A stretch of DNA of 64,000 nucleotides, from the NCBI GenBank assembly GCA_900104495.1, contig FMXS01000003.1, forward strand, positions 500,774-564,773. Direction: 5' to 3'. Below, in pieces: positions 51,652 to 60,766 of this stretch. Each line of letters begins with the position of its first letter. The stretch's first letter is position 1. Position numbers and translations under genes: made by a program. Under the pieces are notes generated by a model. It was not told the DNA's origin and did not search any database. It saw only the letters and a list, made by a program, of their open reading frames with translations. This DNA comes from Ruminococcaceae bacterium FB2012. GTDB taxonomy: Bacteria > Bacillota > Clostridia > Oscillospirales > Ruminococcaceae.

Positions 51652-51660
51652 GTTTATAGT

Positions 51661-51879
51661 ATGAAACAGGAAGAGATAAAAATTCATACCGAGTTTATCA
51701 AGCTGGACTCGCTTCTGAAATTTGCAGGCTGCGTCGAGACGGGCGGCATCGGGAAGGAGATCATCGCCGAAGGGCGGATCAAGGTCAACGGTGAGGTCTG
51801 CCTGATGCGGGGAAAAAAGATCAGAAAAGGCGACAGAGTGCAGATCGACGAGATAAGCACCGAGCTTGTTATTGTCTGA
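51661..51879 (+). CDS. S4-domain RNA-binding protein (YaaA type)
   Basis: 72 residues. KLDSLLKFAGCVETGGIGKEII and the following EGRIKVNGEVCLMRGKKIRKGD are a full S4 domain. Proteins of this kind between dnaN and recF are thought to act in ribosome assembly. It lies one base before the recF start. Confidence 0.9.
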   Translation: MKQEEIKIHTEFIKLDSLLKFAGCVETGGIGKEIIAEGRIKVNGEVCLMRGKKIRKGDRVQIDEISTELVIV

Positions 51880-51880
51880 T

Positions 51881-52996
51881 ATGATAATTACAAAACTGAA
51901 AGCGGACGGGTTCAAGAACCTTAAAGGCATAGCAATTGAACCGCATCCGAAACTGAATATTTTCTTCGGGGACAATGCCCAGGGAAAGACCAATCTTATC
52001 GAAGCTGTCTGGCTTTGCAGCGGTGTAAGAAGTTTCAGAAACACCAAAGACAAGGATATGATAGACATAGGCGGCGAGGTCATGAGCATAGAGCTGAGTT
52101 TCCGGGACTCTCAAAGAGAGCAGACGGTCACCTACCGCATGGCGAGGCCCTATGTCAAAGACAAGAACTGTACTCTCAACGGAGTAAAGGTAAAAACTCC
52201 TTCAAAGCTGTTCGGCGGGCTGTGCTGTGTTATCTTCACGCCGGAGGACCTGGAGCTTTCAAAGGGTTCCCCGGAAAAAAGACGGCAGTTTCTTGACCTT
52301 TCGGCGGCGCAGATAAAGAACTCCTACAAGTCCGTCAGCGAGAAATACGAACAGATATTGGAGCAGAGAAATTCTCTGCTGAAAAATATCGCCTTCGGGC
52401 GCTCCGAAAAGGACGAGCTGGAGGTCTGGGACATCCAGCTGGCGAAAATGGGCGCTTATATGACCCTTCTGAGATACAACTACTCAAAGAAGCTGGGAGA
52501 ATACGCTTCAAGGCTCTACTCTGAGCTTTCGGGCGGGAAGGAAGAATTGAAACTCCTTTACTGCTCCACGGTGTTTGAGAGCATCGAAGGACGGCTGGAC
52601 TACCGCAACGACTTAGCGGAGGAATATCTTGAATGCCTTCGCAGGACCCGTGACGAGGATATCCGGCTGGGATATACGGGAAAGGGAGTTCACAGGGACG
52701 AGCTCAACGCTTTTATAGGAGGTCTGCCGGCCCGGGATTTTGCCTCCCAGGGACAGCACAGGTCGATAGCGCTGGTATTGAAGCTGGCGCAGGCTAACAT
52801 CCTGCTGGACGAGACCGATGAAGCGCCGGTGTTTCTGCTGGACGATGTGCTGAGCGAGCTTGACCCCTCCCGGCAGGAGTTCATCCTTTCAAAGATAGAC
52901 AATATGCAGGTGTTCATCACCTGCTGCGACGACAGCATCCCAAAGAACAAGACGGGAAAGATGTATCACATTCTCGGCGGAAGGATAGTCAGATAA
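51881..52996 (+). CDS. recF: DNA replication and repair protein RecF
   Basis: 371 residues from the ATG at 51881. Walker A is GDNAQGKTNLIEAV, the signature region is FASQGQHRSIALVLKLAQ, and Walker B is VFLLDDVLSELD, all of the SMC-like RecF type. It loads RecA at single-strand gaps. The start is almost joined to the S4 gene stop. Confidence 0.96.
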   Translation: MIITKLKADGFKNLKGIAIEPHPKLNIFFGDNAQGKTNLIEAVWLCSGVRSFRNTKDKDMIDIGGEVMSIELSFRDSQREQTVTYRMARPYVKDKNCTLNGVKVKTPSKLFGGLCCVIFTPEDLELSKGSPEKRRQFLDLSAAQIKNSYKSVSEKYEQILEQRNSLLKNIAFGRSEKDELEVWDIQLAKMGAYMTLLRYNYSKKLGEYASRLYSELSGGKEELKLLYCSTVFESIEGRLDYRNDLAEEYLECLRRTRDEDIRLGYTGKGVHRDELNAFIGGLPARDFASQGQHRSIALVLKLAQANILLDETDEAPVFLLDDVLSELDPSRQEFILSKIDNMQVFITCCDDSIPKNKTGKMYHILGGRIVR

Positions 52997-53034
52997 GGGA
53001 AAGCTGAAAGAATTATAATGCGGTCGGTGTTTAT

Positions 53035-53301
53035 ATGTATCTTCATCTGGGAAACGACTTTATTGTGAATGAAAAGTATATCATCGGGATATTTGACCTG
53101 GAGAAAAGTTCGGTGTCGAAGTTCACCCGGGATTTTCTGGCGGAGGCCACAAGGAATAAGCGAGTGGTCAACTGCACCGAGGAGATGCCCAAGAGCTTTG
53201 TGGTGACCCTCGACGAGGAACTGACGGAAAGGGTCTACATCTCGCAGCTTTCATGTGCGACTTTGAAAAAAAGAGCGGGAAAAATGATAATGGACAGCTG
53301 A
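53035..53301 (+). CDS. remB: DUF370 protein, RemB type
   Basis: 88 residues. MYLHLGNDFIVNEKYIIGIFD and SFVVTLDEELTERVYISQLS fit the RemA/RemB family; the place between recF and gyrB is that of remB (yaaB) in Bacillus. RemA controls biofilm matrix genes; RemB is less well known. The start is preceded by a weak site. Confidence 0.85.
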   Translation: MYLHLGNDFIVNEKYIIGIFDLEKSSVSKFTRDFLAEATRNKRVVNCTEEMPKSFVVTLDEELTERVYISQLSCATLKKRAGKMIMDS

Positions 53302-53379
53302 TCTTGCGAAGAAATATTTATTTGAAATAAGCAGTATTAAAGTGCAGGAAATTTATTCTGCAATTGGAGGATATTTTTT

Positions 53380-55362
53380 ATGTCAGAAGAAATCAAAAGG
53401 GCAGAGGAAGAGCTGGTGGAGGTCAGTGAGATCTCCAAGGTGAGCGAGGAATACGACGAGAACCAGATCCAGGTGCTGGAAGGGCTGGAGGCTGTGCGTA
53501 TCAGACCCGGAATGTATATCGGCTCCACGGGGCCGAAGGGACTGCATCATCTGGTATACGAGATCGTTGACAACGCCATTGACGAAGCTCTGGCGGGCTA
53601 CTGTACGGAAATAACCGTTGATATCCTGCCCGGAGATGTTATCAGAGTTACAGATAACGGCCGAGGCATCCCAACGGGCATTCATCCCACGGAGAAAATT
53701 TCGGCGGCTACCGTTGTTTACACCGTACTCCACGCCGGAGGTAAGTTCGGCGGCGGCGGATACAAGGTTGCCGGCGGACTTCACGGCGTCGGTGCGTCGG
53801 TGGTAAACGCTCTGTCGGAATGGCTGGAGCTGACAGTATATGACGGAAAAAACGTCCACTTCCAGAGATTTGACAGGGGACAGTATTCCGAGCCTTTGAA
53901 GGTCATCGGCGAGACCGATAAGACGGGAACTTCGGTATCTTTCAAGCCGGACCCGGAGATCTTCACGGAATCCACGGTCTTTGATTATGATACTCTGCTG
54001 ACAAGGCTGAGAGAGCAGGCCTTTTTGAACGCGGGTATAAAAATAGTATTCTCCGATCTGAGAGAAGCAGACAAACTGGTTTCAGAGACCCTTTACTACG
54101 AGGGCGGTATCAGAGAGTTTGTGGAGCACATCCACAAAACGAGGGGCGTTGAGCCTATCTCCGGCAGAGTGATCTACTTCCAGGGAATGCAGGGAGATAT
54201 GTTCTGCGAGATAGCTTTGCAGTACAACGATACCTACAATGACGTTATCCTTTCCTTTGCCAACAATATCCATACGCCGGACGGCGGTACGCACGAGACG
54301 GCGTTCCGGAATATGATAACAAAGGTGCTGAACGAATACGGCAGGAAATTCGGTCTGCTCAAAGACGGCGAAAAATTGGTGGGCGAGGATGTCAGAGAGG
54401 GCCTTACGGCTATCATATCCGTTAAGCTGACCAACTGCGAATTTGAAGGCCAGACGAAGGGACGTCTCGGAAACCCCGAAGTCAAGCCCTTTGTTGAGAA
54501 GATAGTATACGAGAAGTTTATGGATTATCTCGAAGAGAATCCCGAAACTTCACAGGCGATATTTGAAAAGTCCGTGGCGGCGAAGCGCGCCCGTGAGGCG
54601 GCGAAGAAAGCCCGCGACAACGAAAGAAAGCGCAAGAGCGCTTTGGACAATGTATCTCTGCCCGGAAAGCTGGCGGACTGCTCCGAGAAGGATCCTTCCA
54701 GCACCGAGATATACATCGTCGAGGGAGATTCGGCGGGCGGCTCGGCCAAGGAGGGCCGTGACAGGCGTTTCCAGGCTATCCTTCCTCTCTGGGGCAAGAT
54801 GCTGAACGTTGAAAAGGTGCGCATCGACAAGGTATACGGCAACGACAAGCTGATGCCGGTAGTAACGGCTTTGGGGACCTCTATGGGCGAGGACTTTGAT
54901 CTTTCAAAGCTGAGATACGACAAGGTCATCATCATGGCGGATGCCGATGTGGACGGTTCTCATATCAGAACTCTGCTTCTGACCTTCTTCTTCCGCTATA
55001 TGAGAGAGCTTATTTCCGAGGGACACGTTTACATTGCTCAGCCTCCGCTGTTCAAGGTATCAAGGGGCAAGCAGGTGAGATATGCCTTCTCCGACGAGGA
55101 AAGAGACAGATATATTTCCGAGATACAGAACGGATCTGACGTAAAGGTAGACGTTCAGAGATATAAAGGTCTCGGTGAAATGGACCCGATACAGCTTTGG
55201 GAGACTACCATGGACCCCGAGTCCCGGATCATGATACAGGTGACAATGGAAGATGCCGTCAAGGCGGATGAGATCTTCACGATCCTTATGGGCGACAAGG
55301 TCCAGCCCAGGCGGGAATTCATCGAGAAGAACGCGCAGTATGCAAAGGACCTGGACGTATAA
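53380..55362 (+). CDS. gyrB: DNA gyrase subunit B
   Basis: 660 residues. The ATP-binding region has EIVDNAIDEALAGY, VTDNGRGIPTG and GGLHGVGASVVNAL; the Toprim domain has YIVEGDSAGGSAKEGRDR and MADADVDGSHIRTLLL. It powers negative supercoiling with GyrA. TTGGAGG precedes the ATG. Confidence 0.97.
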   Translation: MSEEIKRAEEELVEVSEISKVSEEYDENQIQVLEGLEAVRIRPGMYIGSTGPKGLHHLVYEIVDNAIDEALAGYCTEITVDILPGDVIRVTDNGRGIPTGIHPTEKISAATVVYTVLHAGGKFGGGGYKVAGGLHGVGASVVNALSEWLELTVYDGKNVHFQRFDRGQYSEPLKVIGETDKTGTSVSFKPDPEIFTESTVFDYDTLLTRLREQAFLNAGIKIVFSDLREADKLVSETLYYEGGIREFVEHIHKTRGVEPISGRVIYFQGMQGDMFCEIALQYNDTYNDVILSFANNIHTPDGGTHETAFRNMITKVLNEYGRKFGLLKDGEKLVGEDVREGLTAIISVKLTNCEFEGQTKGRLGNPEVKPFVEKIVYEKFMDYLEENPETSQAIFEKSVAAKRAREAAKKARDNERKRKSALDNVSLPGKLADCSEKDPSSTEIYIVEGDSAGGSAKEGRDRRFQAILPLWGKMLNVEKVRIDKVYGNDKLMPVVTALGTSMGEDFDLSKLRYDKVIIMADADVDGSHIRTLLLTFFFRYMRELISEGHVYIAQPPLFKVSRGKQVRYAFSDEERDRYISEIQNGSDVKVDVQRYKGLGEMDPIQLWETTMDPESRIMIQVTMEDAVKADEIFTILMGDKVQPRREFIEKNAQYAKDLDV

Positions 55363-55395
55363 TAATAATTTTTAGAATACCGAGGTGATCTGCTT

Positions 55396-56010
55396 TTGGA
55401 GATCGAAGAGAACAAGCCCGGAACGGCATTGGCTGAGACAGAAACGGCCGAGGAGCCTTCGCTCTGCCGGTTTGAATTCAATGTGACTATCCCGGAAGAG
55501 GACGACGCTTTCCGCACCTTCCAGAAGAGATATGTTTTCAAGAGGAACGTTATCAAAAGCGTGGGCTTCGGCATACTGGGGATAGGATTTCTGATCTCGT
55601 CGTTTTTCTATCCCGAACAGGTGATGAACTACATCCTGTTCGCGGTGTGTGCGGCGGCGATAGCTATGATCTGGTACAACAATGTGAAGATAAGGCGCTC
55701 GCTTATGGATGCGCTGAAAATGCTGGAGGATGACAGATATATCTTCACGCTGTATGAGGATAGATTCAGGATCGAAACTATCGTTCCCGAAGAAGAACGG
55801 TCGGCGGAGGACTTTGAGGAGATACCTCCCCAGGAGTTTGAGCTGGACGATCCTCTGCTGGATGCGGTGGAAAAAGACGATAAGTTCGTTATCATCGTAA
55901 AGCGGGCGACTATCTACGTTCTGCCGAAAAGGTGCATGAACGATGAACAGGCAAAGGCTGTCCGGGAAAAGCTCAGAGCCTCAGAGCAGCCGAAGGTTAA
56001 GTTTGGATAA
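55396..56010 (+). CDS. Membrane protein with YcxB-like domain
   Basis: 204 residues from a TTG after AGGTGAT. Two helices (about 55-75 and 80-97) are followed by a soluble part with RYIFTLYEDRFRIET and DDKFVIIVKRATIYVLPKRCM, the form of YcxB-like proteins. The function is unknown. It is inserted between gyrB and gyrA, which are usually adjacent. Confidence 0.7.
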   Translation: MEIEENKPGTALAETETAEEPSLCRFEFNVTIPEEDDAFRTFQKRYVFKRNVIKSVGFGILGIGFLISSFFYPEQVMNYILFAVCAAAIAMIWYNNVKIRRSLMDALKMLEDDRYIFTLYEDRFRIETIVPEEERSAEDFEEIPPQEFELDDPLLDAVEKDDKFVIIVKRATIYVLPKRCMNDEQAKAVREKLRASEQPKVKFG

Positions 56011-56081
56011 AGATGCCGTCTAAGACGGCGGAACATAAAATTGCGCACTATGTGCGCTCCTTGTGAAAGGGGTCATCAGTT

Positions 56082-58637
56082 TTGTTTGCTGAAAATTCAA
56101 CGGTCATAAAAAGTGATGTTAACAGCATAATGCAGGAGAGCTTTTTGCAGTATTCCATGGCTGTAATAGTTTCCCGTGCTTTGCCGGACGTCAGAGACGG
56201 GTTAAAGCCCGTTCACAGAAGGATACTTTACACCATGTACGAAAACGGGCTCTATCCGGACAAGCCGTACCGCAAGTGCGCGGATACGGTGGGTAACGTG
56301 CTGGGTAAATATCATCCTCACGGCGACGCTTCGGTATACGACGCTATGGTTAGACTGGCGCAGAATTTTTCGCTCCGCTATCCTATGGTGGACGGTCACG
56401 GAAACTTCGGTTCCATTGACGGAGACCCTCCGGCGGCTTACCGTTATACGGAGTCGAGAATGTCGAAAATGAGTATGTTCATGCTGTCGGACATAGGCAA
56501 GGAAACGGTGGATTTCCAGCCGAACTACGACGACAGACTGAAAGAGCCCGTTGTCCTGCCTTCAAGGTTCCCGAATCTGCTTTGCAACGGTGCGGTGGGC
56601 ATTGCCGTGGGTATGGCGACGAACATCCCTCCCCACAATCTCAATGAGATAATTGAGGGCATGAAGCTGATAGTCAAGAATCCCGACTGCACTCTGGACG
56701 AGCTTATGGAATGCGTCAGGGGGCCGGATTTCCCTACGGGCGGCATAATCATGGGACGCGCCGGCATCAGAGCGGCCTACGGCACCGGACGGGGCAAGAT
56801 AACTCTGAGGTCAAAGACTTCCATTGAAGAGATACACGGGCGCAACTGCATAATCGTCAGCGAGATACCTTATATGGTCATCAAGAGCAGACTGCTGGAG
56901 TCCATTGCGAATCTTGTCAAGGACAAGAGAGTCGAGGGTATCCACGATCTGCGGGATGAGTCCGACAGAGACGGCATGAGGATAGTCATCGAGCTGAAAA
57001 AGGATGCTATCCCCGACGTGGTGCTGAACAAGCTGTTTTCCTACACCCAGTTACAGGACACCGTGGGCGTCATCATGCTGGCGCTGGTCAACGGTATACC
57101 GAAGATACTTACTCTGAAGGAATGCCTGGAGCAGTACATCGACTTCCAGGTGGAGGTAATTGAGAGGCGGACAAGGTTTGATCTGCGGAAAGCAAAGGAG
57201 AGGGATCACATCCTGCGGGGCCTGAAGATCGCTTTGGACAACATCGACGAAGTCATTGCGATAATGAAGTCCTCAAAGAACATCCCCGAGGCCAAGGACA
57301 GGCTGAAGGAACGGTTCGGGCTTTCGGAGATACAGGCGGACCACATCGCCAATATGATCCTCGGCCGTCTGACAGGTCTTGAAACTCAGAAGATACTGGA
57401 CGAAATGGCAGAGATCGAAGCGAAGATCGCCGATTACGAGGATATACTTGCAAATCATCAGAGGGTGCTGGACATCATCATAACCGAGGTGGAGGAGATA
57501 CAGAAGAAGTTCGGAGACGAGCGCCGGACCATGATCGAGAACGTCAGCGGCGAAGTTGACATCGAAGATCTTATCCCTGTGGAGGAAAGCGTAGTCACCT
57601 ACACCAACAACGGCTACATCAAGCGGACGCCCATTTCGGCTTACAAGGCTCAGAACCGCGGAGGGCGGGGAGTTTCCGGCGTTAAGCAGAGAGAGGACGA
57701 TTTCGTCGCTGAGATGAATATCTGTTCGACACACGACCATATACTGTTCATTTCCAATCTCGGCATCATGTACAGGCTGAAATGCTACGAGCTGCCGGAG
57801 GGCGCAAAGAACGCCCGCGGAAGCAACATCATCAATCTGCTTCCTCTAAAGGAGAACGAGAAGATCGCGCAGATGATAAAGACCGAGGATTTCAGCGGCG
57901 AGAAGTTCATCATCATGGTGACGAAGAACGGCAAGATCAAGCGGACCCCGCTTTCGGCATACAAGAACGTGCGCAAGAACGGGCTTATCGCTATCGGACT
58001 GGACGAGGGCGACGAGATCGCGGGCGTGCGGATGACCGGCGGCTCGGATCAGCTGATGATCGCTACCCACAAGGGCATGGCTATCCGGGTGGCGGAGACA
58101 AACATTAGGGCAATGTCCCGCTCGGCCCACGGCGTAAAGGCTATAAGACTGCGCGAGGGCGACTTTGTGGTATCAATGGCGAGAGTGCGCGAGGGCGCCA
58201 GCGTACTGACAGTTTCCGAAAAGGGACTCGGCAGAAGAACGGCTCTTGACGCATACGCGGTGCAGAACCGCGGAGGCTACGGCAAGGTGAACTACAAGGT
58301 CAGTGAGGAGAAGGGCTATGTCTGCGGCATCAAGGTAGTGGACGACGAGGACGACATCATCATGATCTCGTCTGACGGCATCATCATAAGGCTGAGAGCC
58401 TCGGATGTGCGCATCATGGGCAGATACGCCACGGGTGTGCGGATGATGAAGCTGCAAAGCGAGGACAGCAGAGTAGTTACCTTCACGAGAGCTATGCACG
58501 ACGAGGATGCGGAGATCGCAAAGATCGAGCAGCCCTCCGAGGAAGAGCTGGCGGCTGAGGAAGCTGCTGCCGAAGCAGAGGAATCCGGCGAGATCATCGA
58601 AGAGGATACCGAACCCGATGACGATGACGAAGAATAA
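56082..58637 (+). CDS. gyrA: DNA gyrase subunit A
   Basis: 851 residues from a TTG after AAAGGGG. The catalytic tyrosine lies in PPAAYRYTESR. The quinolone-determining loop reads HPHGDASVYDAM, with Ala in place of the common Ser at E. coli position 83, as is natural in mycobacteria. GyrA-box stretches QNRGGRG and QNRGGYG are in the C-terminal domain, which ends in a long acidic tail. Two small hairpins (56015-56029 and 56043-56057) precede the gene. Confidence 0.97.
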   Translation: MFAENSTVIKSDVNSIMQESFLQYSMAVIVSRALPDVRDGLKPVHRRILYTMYENGLYPDKPYRKCADTVGNVLGKYHPHGDASVYDAMVRLAQNFSLRYPMVDGHGNFGSIDGDPPAAYRYTESRMSKMSMFMLSDIGKETVDFQPNYDDRLKEPVVLPSRFPNLLCNGAVGIAVGMATNIPPHNLNEIIEGMKLIVKNPDCTLDELMECVRGPDFPTGGIIMGRAGIRAAYGTGRGKITLRSKTSIEEIHGRNCIIVSEIPYMVIKSRLLESIANLVKDKRVEGIHDLRDESDRDGMRIVIELKKDAIPDVVLNKLFSYTQLQDTVGVIMLALVNGIPKILTLKECLEQYIDFQVEVIERRTRFDLRKAKERDHILRGLKIALDNIDEVIAIMKSSKNIPEAKDRLKERFGLSEIQADHIANMILGRLTGLETQKILDEMAEIEAKIADYEDILANHQRVLDIIITEVEEIQKKFGDERRTMIENVSGEVDIEDLIPVEESVVTYTNNGYIKRTPISAYKAQNRGGRGVSGVKQREDDFVAEMNICSTHDHILFISNLGIMYRLKCYELPEGAKNARGSNIINLLPLKENEKIAQMIKTEDFSGEKFIIMVTKNGKIKRTPLSAYKNVRKNGLIAIGLDEGDEIAGVRMTGGSDQLMIATHKGMAIRVAETNIRAMSRSAHGVKAIRLREGDFVVSMARVREGASVLTVSEKGLGRRTALDAYAVQNRGGYGKVNYKVSEEKGYVCGIKVVDDEDDIIMISSDGIIIRLRASDVRIMGRYATGVRMMKLQSEDSRVVTFTRAMHDEDAEIAKIEQPSEEELAAEEAAAEAEESGEIIEEDTEPDDDDEE

Positions 58638-58671
58638 GCAAGGCAAATGACCGATGTATTGAAGAGACAGA

Positions 58672-58708
58672 AAACTCCTGCTGCGATAAGCGCGGCGGGA
58701 GTTTTTTT
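58672..58708 (+). terminator. Terminator after gyrA
   Basis: AAACTCC with an inner GC stem pairs with GGAGTTT and runs into seven T residues. Confidence 0.85.
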
Positions 58709-58747
58709 GCCGTATCGGTATGGAACCGAACGTTTTCGCAAAATGGG

Positions 58748-58776
58748 TTTACAAATCACGGAAGATATGGTATAAT
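58748..58776 (+). promoter_or_regulatory. Promoter of the ABC pair
   Basis: TTTACA at 58748-58753, a 17-base spacer and TATAAT at 58771-58776, about 48 bases before the start of the ATPase gene. Confidence 0.7.
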
Positions 58777-58823
58777 TACAGATGTGGAACAAAACCAACA
58801 AAGTTCAAACGGAGGTGGATGCA

Positions 58824-59747
58824 TTGTCATTTATCATGCAGACGCAGAATCTGACCAAGACCTACGGCAAAAAGGACGCCGTCAAGGATATCAACATCAA
58901 TATCCGCGAAGGCGAGATCTACGGTCTTATCGGGCGAAACGGCGCAGGCAAAACAACTATCATGAGAATGATAAGCGGTCTGTCAAACCCCACCGGCGGC
59001 ACATATTCGCTGTTCGGCAAGACAGGCCCGGAAATGAAAAAGATGATGAACAAGGTCGGAGTGCTTATCGAGCATCCGGGGCTTTATCCGAAGATGTCGG
59101 CTAAGGAGAATCTGAAGATCAAGTGCCTTGCTATGGGTGTTGACTACAAAAAGGACGGCTATCTTGACAAGCTGCTGAAGATCGTGGGGCTGGAGAACGT
59201 TCCCGACAAAAAGCGGGCGGGGGAGTTCTCTCTCGGTATGAGACAGCGTCTCGGAATTGCTTTGGCACTTGTGGGAGAGCCCTCTATGATAATCCTTGAC
59301 GAGCCTATCAACGGGCTTGATCCTCAGGGTATCGTTGAAGTGAGACACACCCTTGAAAATCTCCGGGACGAGAAGGGGATCACCATAATGATCTCCAGCC
59401 ACATCCTTGAAGAACTGGCGAAGCTGGCGGATTCCTACGGGATCATCCACGAGGGTAAGCTGATAGAGCAGTTCACCAATGAAGAACTGATGTCCCGCTG
59501 CGGACAGTTCGTGGCTATAAAGACTCCCGACAGAGAGGGTGCCGTCAGGGCGCTTTCGGGCATCGGCATTACTGAGACCGCCGTTGACGAGAACGGCATC
59601 CTGCGCGTTAAGGAAAGGCTCGAGGAAAGCGACAAAATGGCGGCAGCTATCGTAAAAGCCAACGTTCCGCTGAAGGAGATATACATCAATTCCGTATCTC
59701 TTGAGGACTACTATCTTGGACTTACGGGAGGTGCGCACAATGGGTAA
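58824..59747 (+). CDS. ABC ATPase (BcrA/lantibiotic-immunity type)
   Basis: 307 residues from a TTG with GGAGGTGG eight bases before; the ATG at 58836 is another option. Walker A GRNGAGKTTIMRM, signature FSLGMRQRLGIALAL and Walker B MIILDEPINGLDP are intact. The C-terminal extension after ISSHILEEL is typical of ATPases for bacitracin- or lantibiotic-type exporters. The end overlaps the permease gene by eight bases. Confidence 0.9.
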   Translation: MSFIMQTQNLTKTYGKKDAVKDININIREGEIYGLIGRNGAGKTTIMRMISGLSNPTGGTYSLFGKTGPEMKKMMNKVGVLIEHPGLYPKMSAKENLKIKCLAMGVDYKKDGYLDKLLKIVGLENVPDKKRAGEFSLGMRQRLGIALALVGEPSMIILDEPINGLDPQGIVEVRHTLENLRDEKGITIMISSHILEELAKLADSYGIIHEGKLIEQFTNEELMSRCGQFVAIKTPDREGAVRALSGIGITETAVDENGILRVKERLEESDKMAAAIVKANVPLKEIYINSVSLEDYYLGLTGGAHNG

Positions 59748-60591
59748 TGTCATCAGAATGGACCTTTACAGGCTCCGCAGGGCGCTTTCCTTCAAGATAG
59801 GTCTTATCATCGTGTTTGTGATGAATCTTGCGGAGGGCCCCCTTACAAAGATCATTTACGATGTTTCCAAAAAGATAGCCGAGAGCGCGGAGAACTCCGA
59901 AGAAGTGCTGGCGGAGTTGGGCGAATGGAACAACAGCTTCCATTTCGGAAATATCATTGCGGGACAAATGGGTATCATCTGCACAGCGGTATTCCTGCTG
60001 GTGATCGTCAAGTTCTGCTATGCTGACATACAGCACGGCTACATCAAGAACATCGCGGGACAGCTTCCCAGCCGCGGACACACCATAGTATCCAAGTTTA
60101 TCGCTATCCAGTTTGCGATACTGGTCTTCTACGCCGCAACGATCATCGGCAATACCGCGGGACAGTTCATCATAGGCAGAGAGATCAAGTTCGATATGTT
60201 CTTTGCGGGATATGACGGCTACCCCGACAAGGTATTCTCAATGGGTGCGGCCGCCGGCGAATTTGCGATAAAGTGGCTGCTGCTTTCGGGGCTTTGCGCT
60301 TTGGTGCTGCTGCTGACCACGGGCATCGGGTCCAACATCGCGGGAACGATCGTGGCGGTGCTTTGCGGAGCGGGCTTTACGGGCCTTGCCTACACCGGCA
60401 TCTCGGCGGGCATCAACAAGCTGTTTAACATCAAGGAATTTGCGCTTTCCGAATTTATGCCCGACAGTCTTTACCGGACGGATCTTTTCAACGAGGACTG
60501 CGTGCTGACGGCGCTGGCAATAGCGGCAGTATTCATTGTGGTGATAATGTACCTCACCACGACGCTTTACAACAAGAGAGACATCAATTAG
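59740..60591 (+). CDS. ABC-2-type permease
   Basis: 283 residues from the ATG at 59740, after GGGAGGTG. Six hydrophobic segments are seen (near 20-40, 85-105, 130-155, 178-200, 205-228 and 255-278). It partners the ATPase just before it, a two-gene exporter of unknown substrate, perhaps for resistance to antimicrobial peptides. A terminator follows at once. Confidence 0.82.
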   Translation: MGNVIRMDLYRLRRALSFKIGLIIVFVMNLAEGPLTKIIYDVSKKIAESAENSEEVLAELGEWNNSFHFGNIIAGQMGIICTAVFLLVIVKFCYADIQHGYIKNIAGQLPSRGHTIVSKFIAIQFAILVFYAATIIGNTAGQFIIGREIKFDMFFAGYDGYPDKVFSMGAAAGEFAIKWLLLSGLCALVLLLTTGIGSNIAGTIVAVLCGAGFTGLAYTGISAGINKLFNIKEFALSEFMPDSLYRTDLFNEDCVLTALAIAAVFIVVIMYLTTTLYNKRDIN

Positions 60592-60601
60592 TATACAGAA
60601 G

Positions 60602-60633
60602 ACAGGGAGACGGAGCGGTCTCCCTGTTTTTTT
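60602..60633 (+). terminator. Terminator after the ABC pair
   Basis: ACAGGGAGAC at 60602-60611 pairs with GTCTCCCTGT at 60618-60627, then T residues to 60633. Confidence 0.88.
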
Positions 60634-60694
60634 GCGGGAAAAGCATCCGTGTTGATTTTGTGAACGATTTTTTGTGATTTTTTGTCGTCACCCC

Positions 60695-60723
60695 TTGAAA
60701 TCATATATTAATAGTGGTATAAT
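60695..60723 (+). promoter_or_regulatory. Promoter of the P-type ATPase gene
   Basis: TTGAAA at 60695-60700, a 17-base spacer and TATAAT at 60718-60723; the start codon is at 60767. Confidence 0.75.
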
Positions 60724-60766
60724 AATTTTGTCTAATCAATTTATATATCCGAAAAGGAGCCTTGTT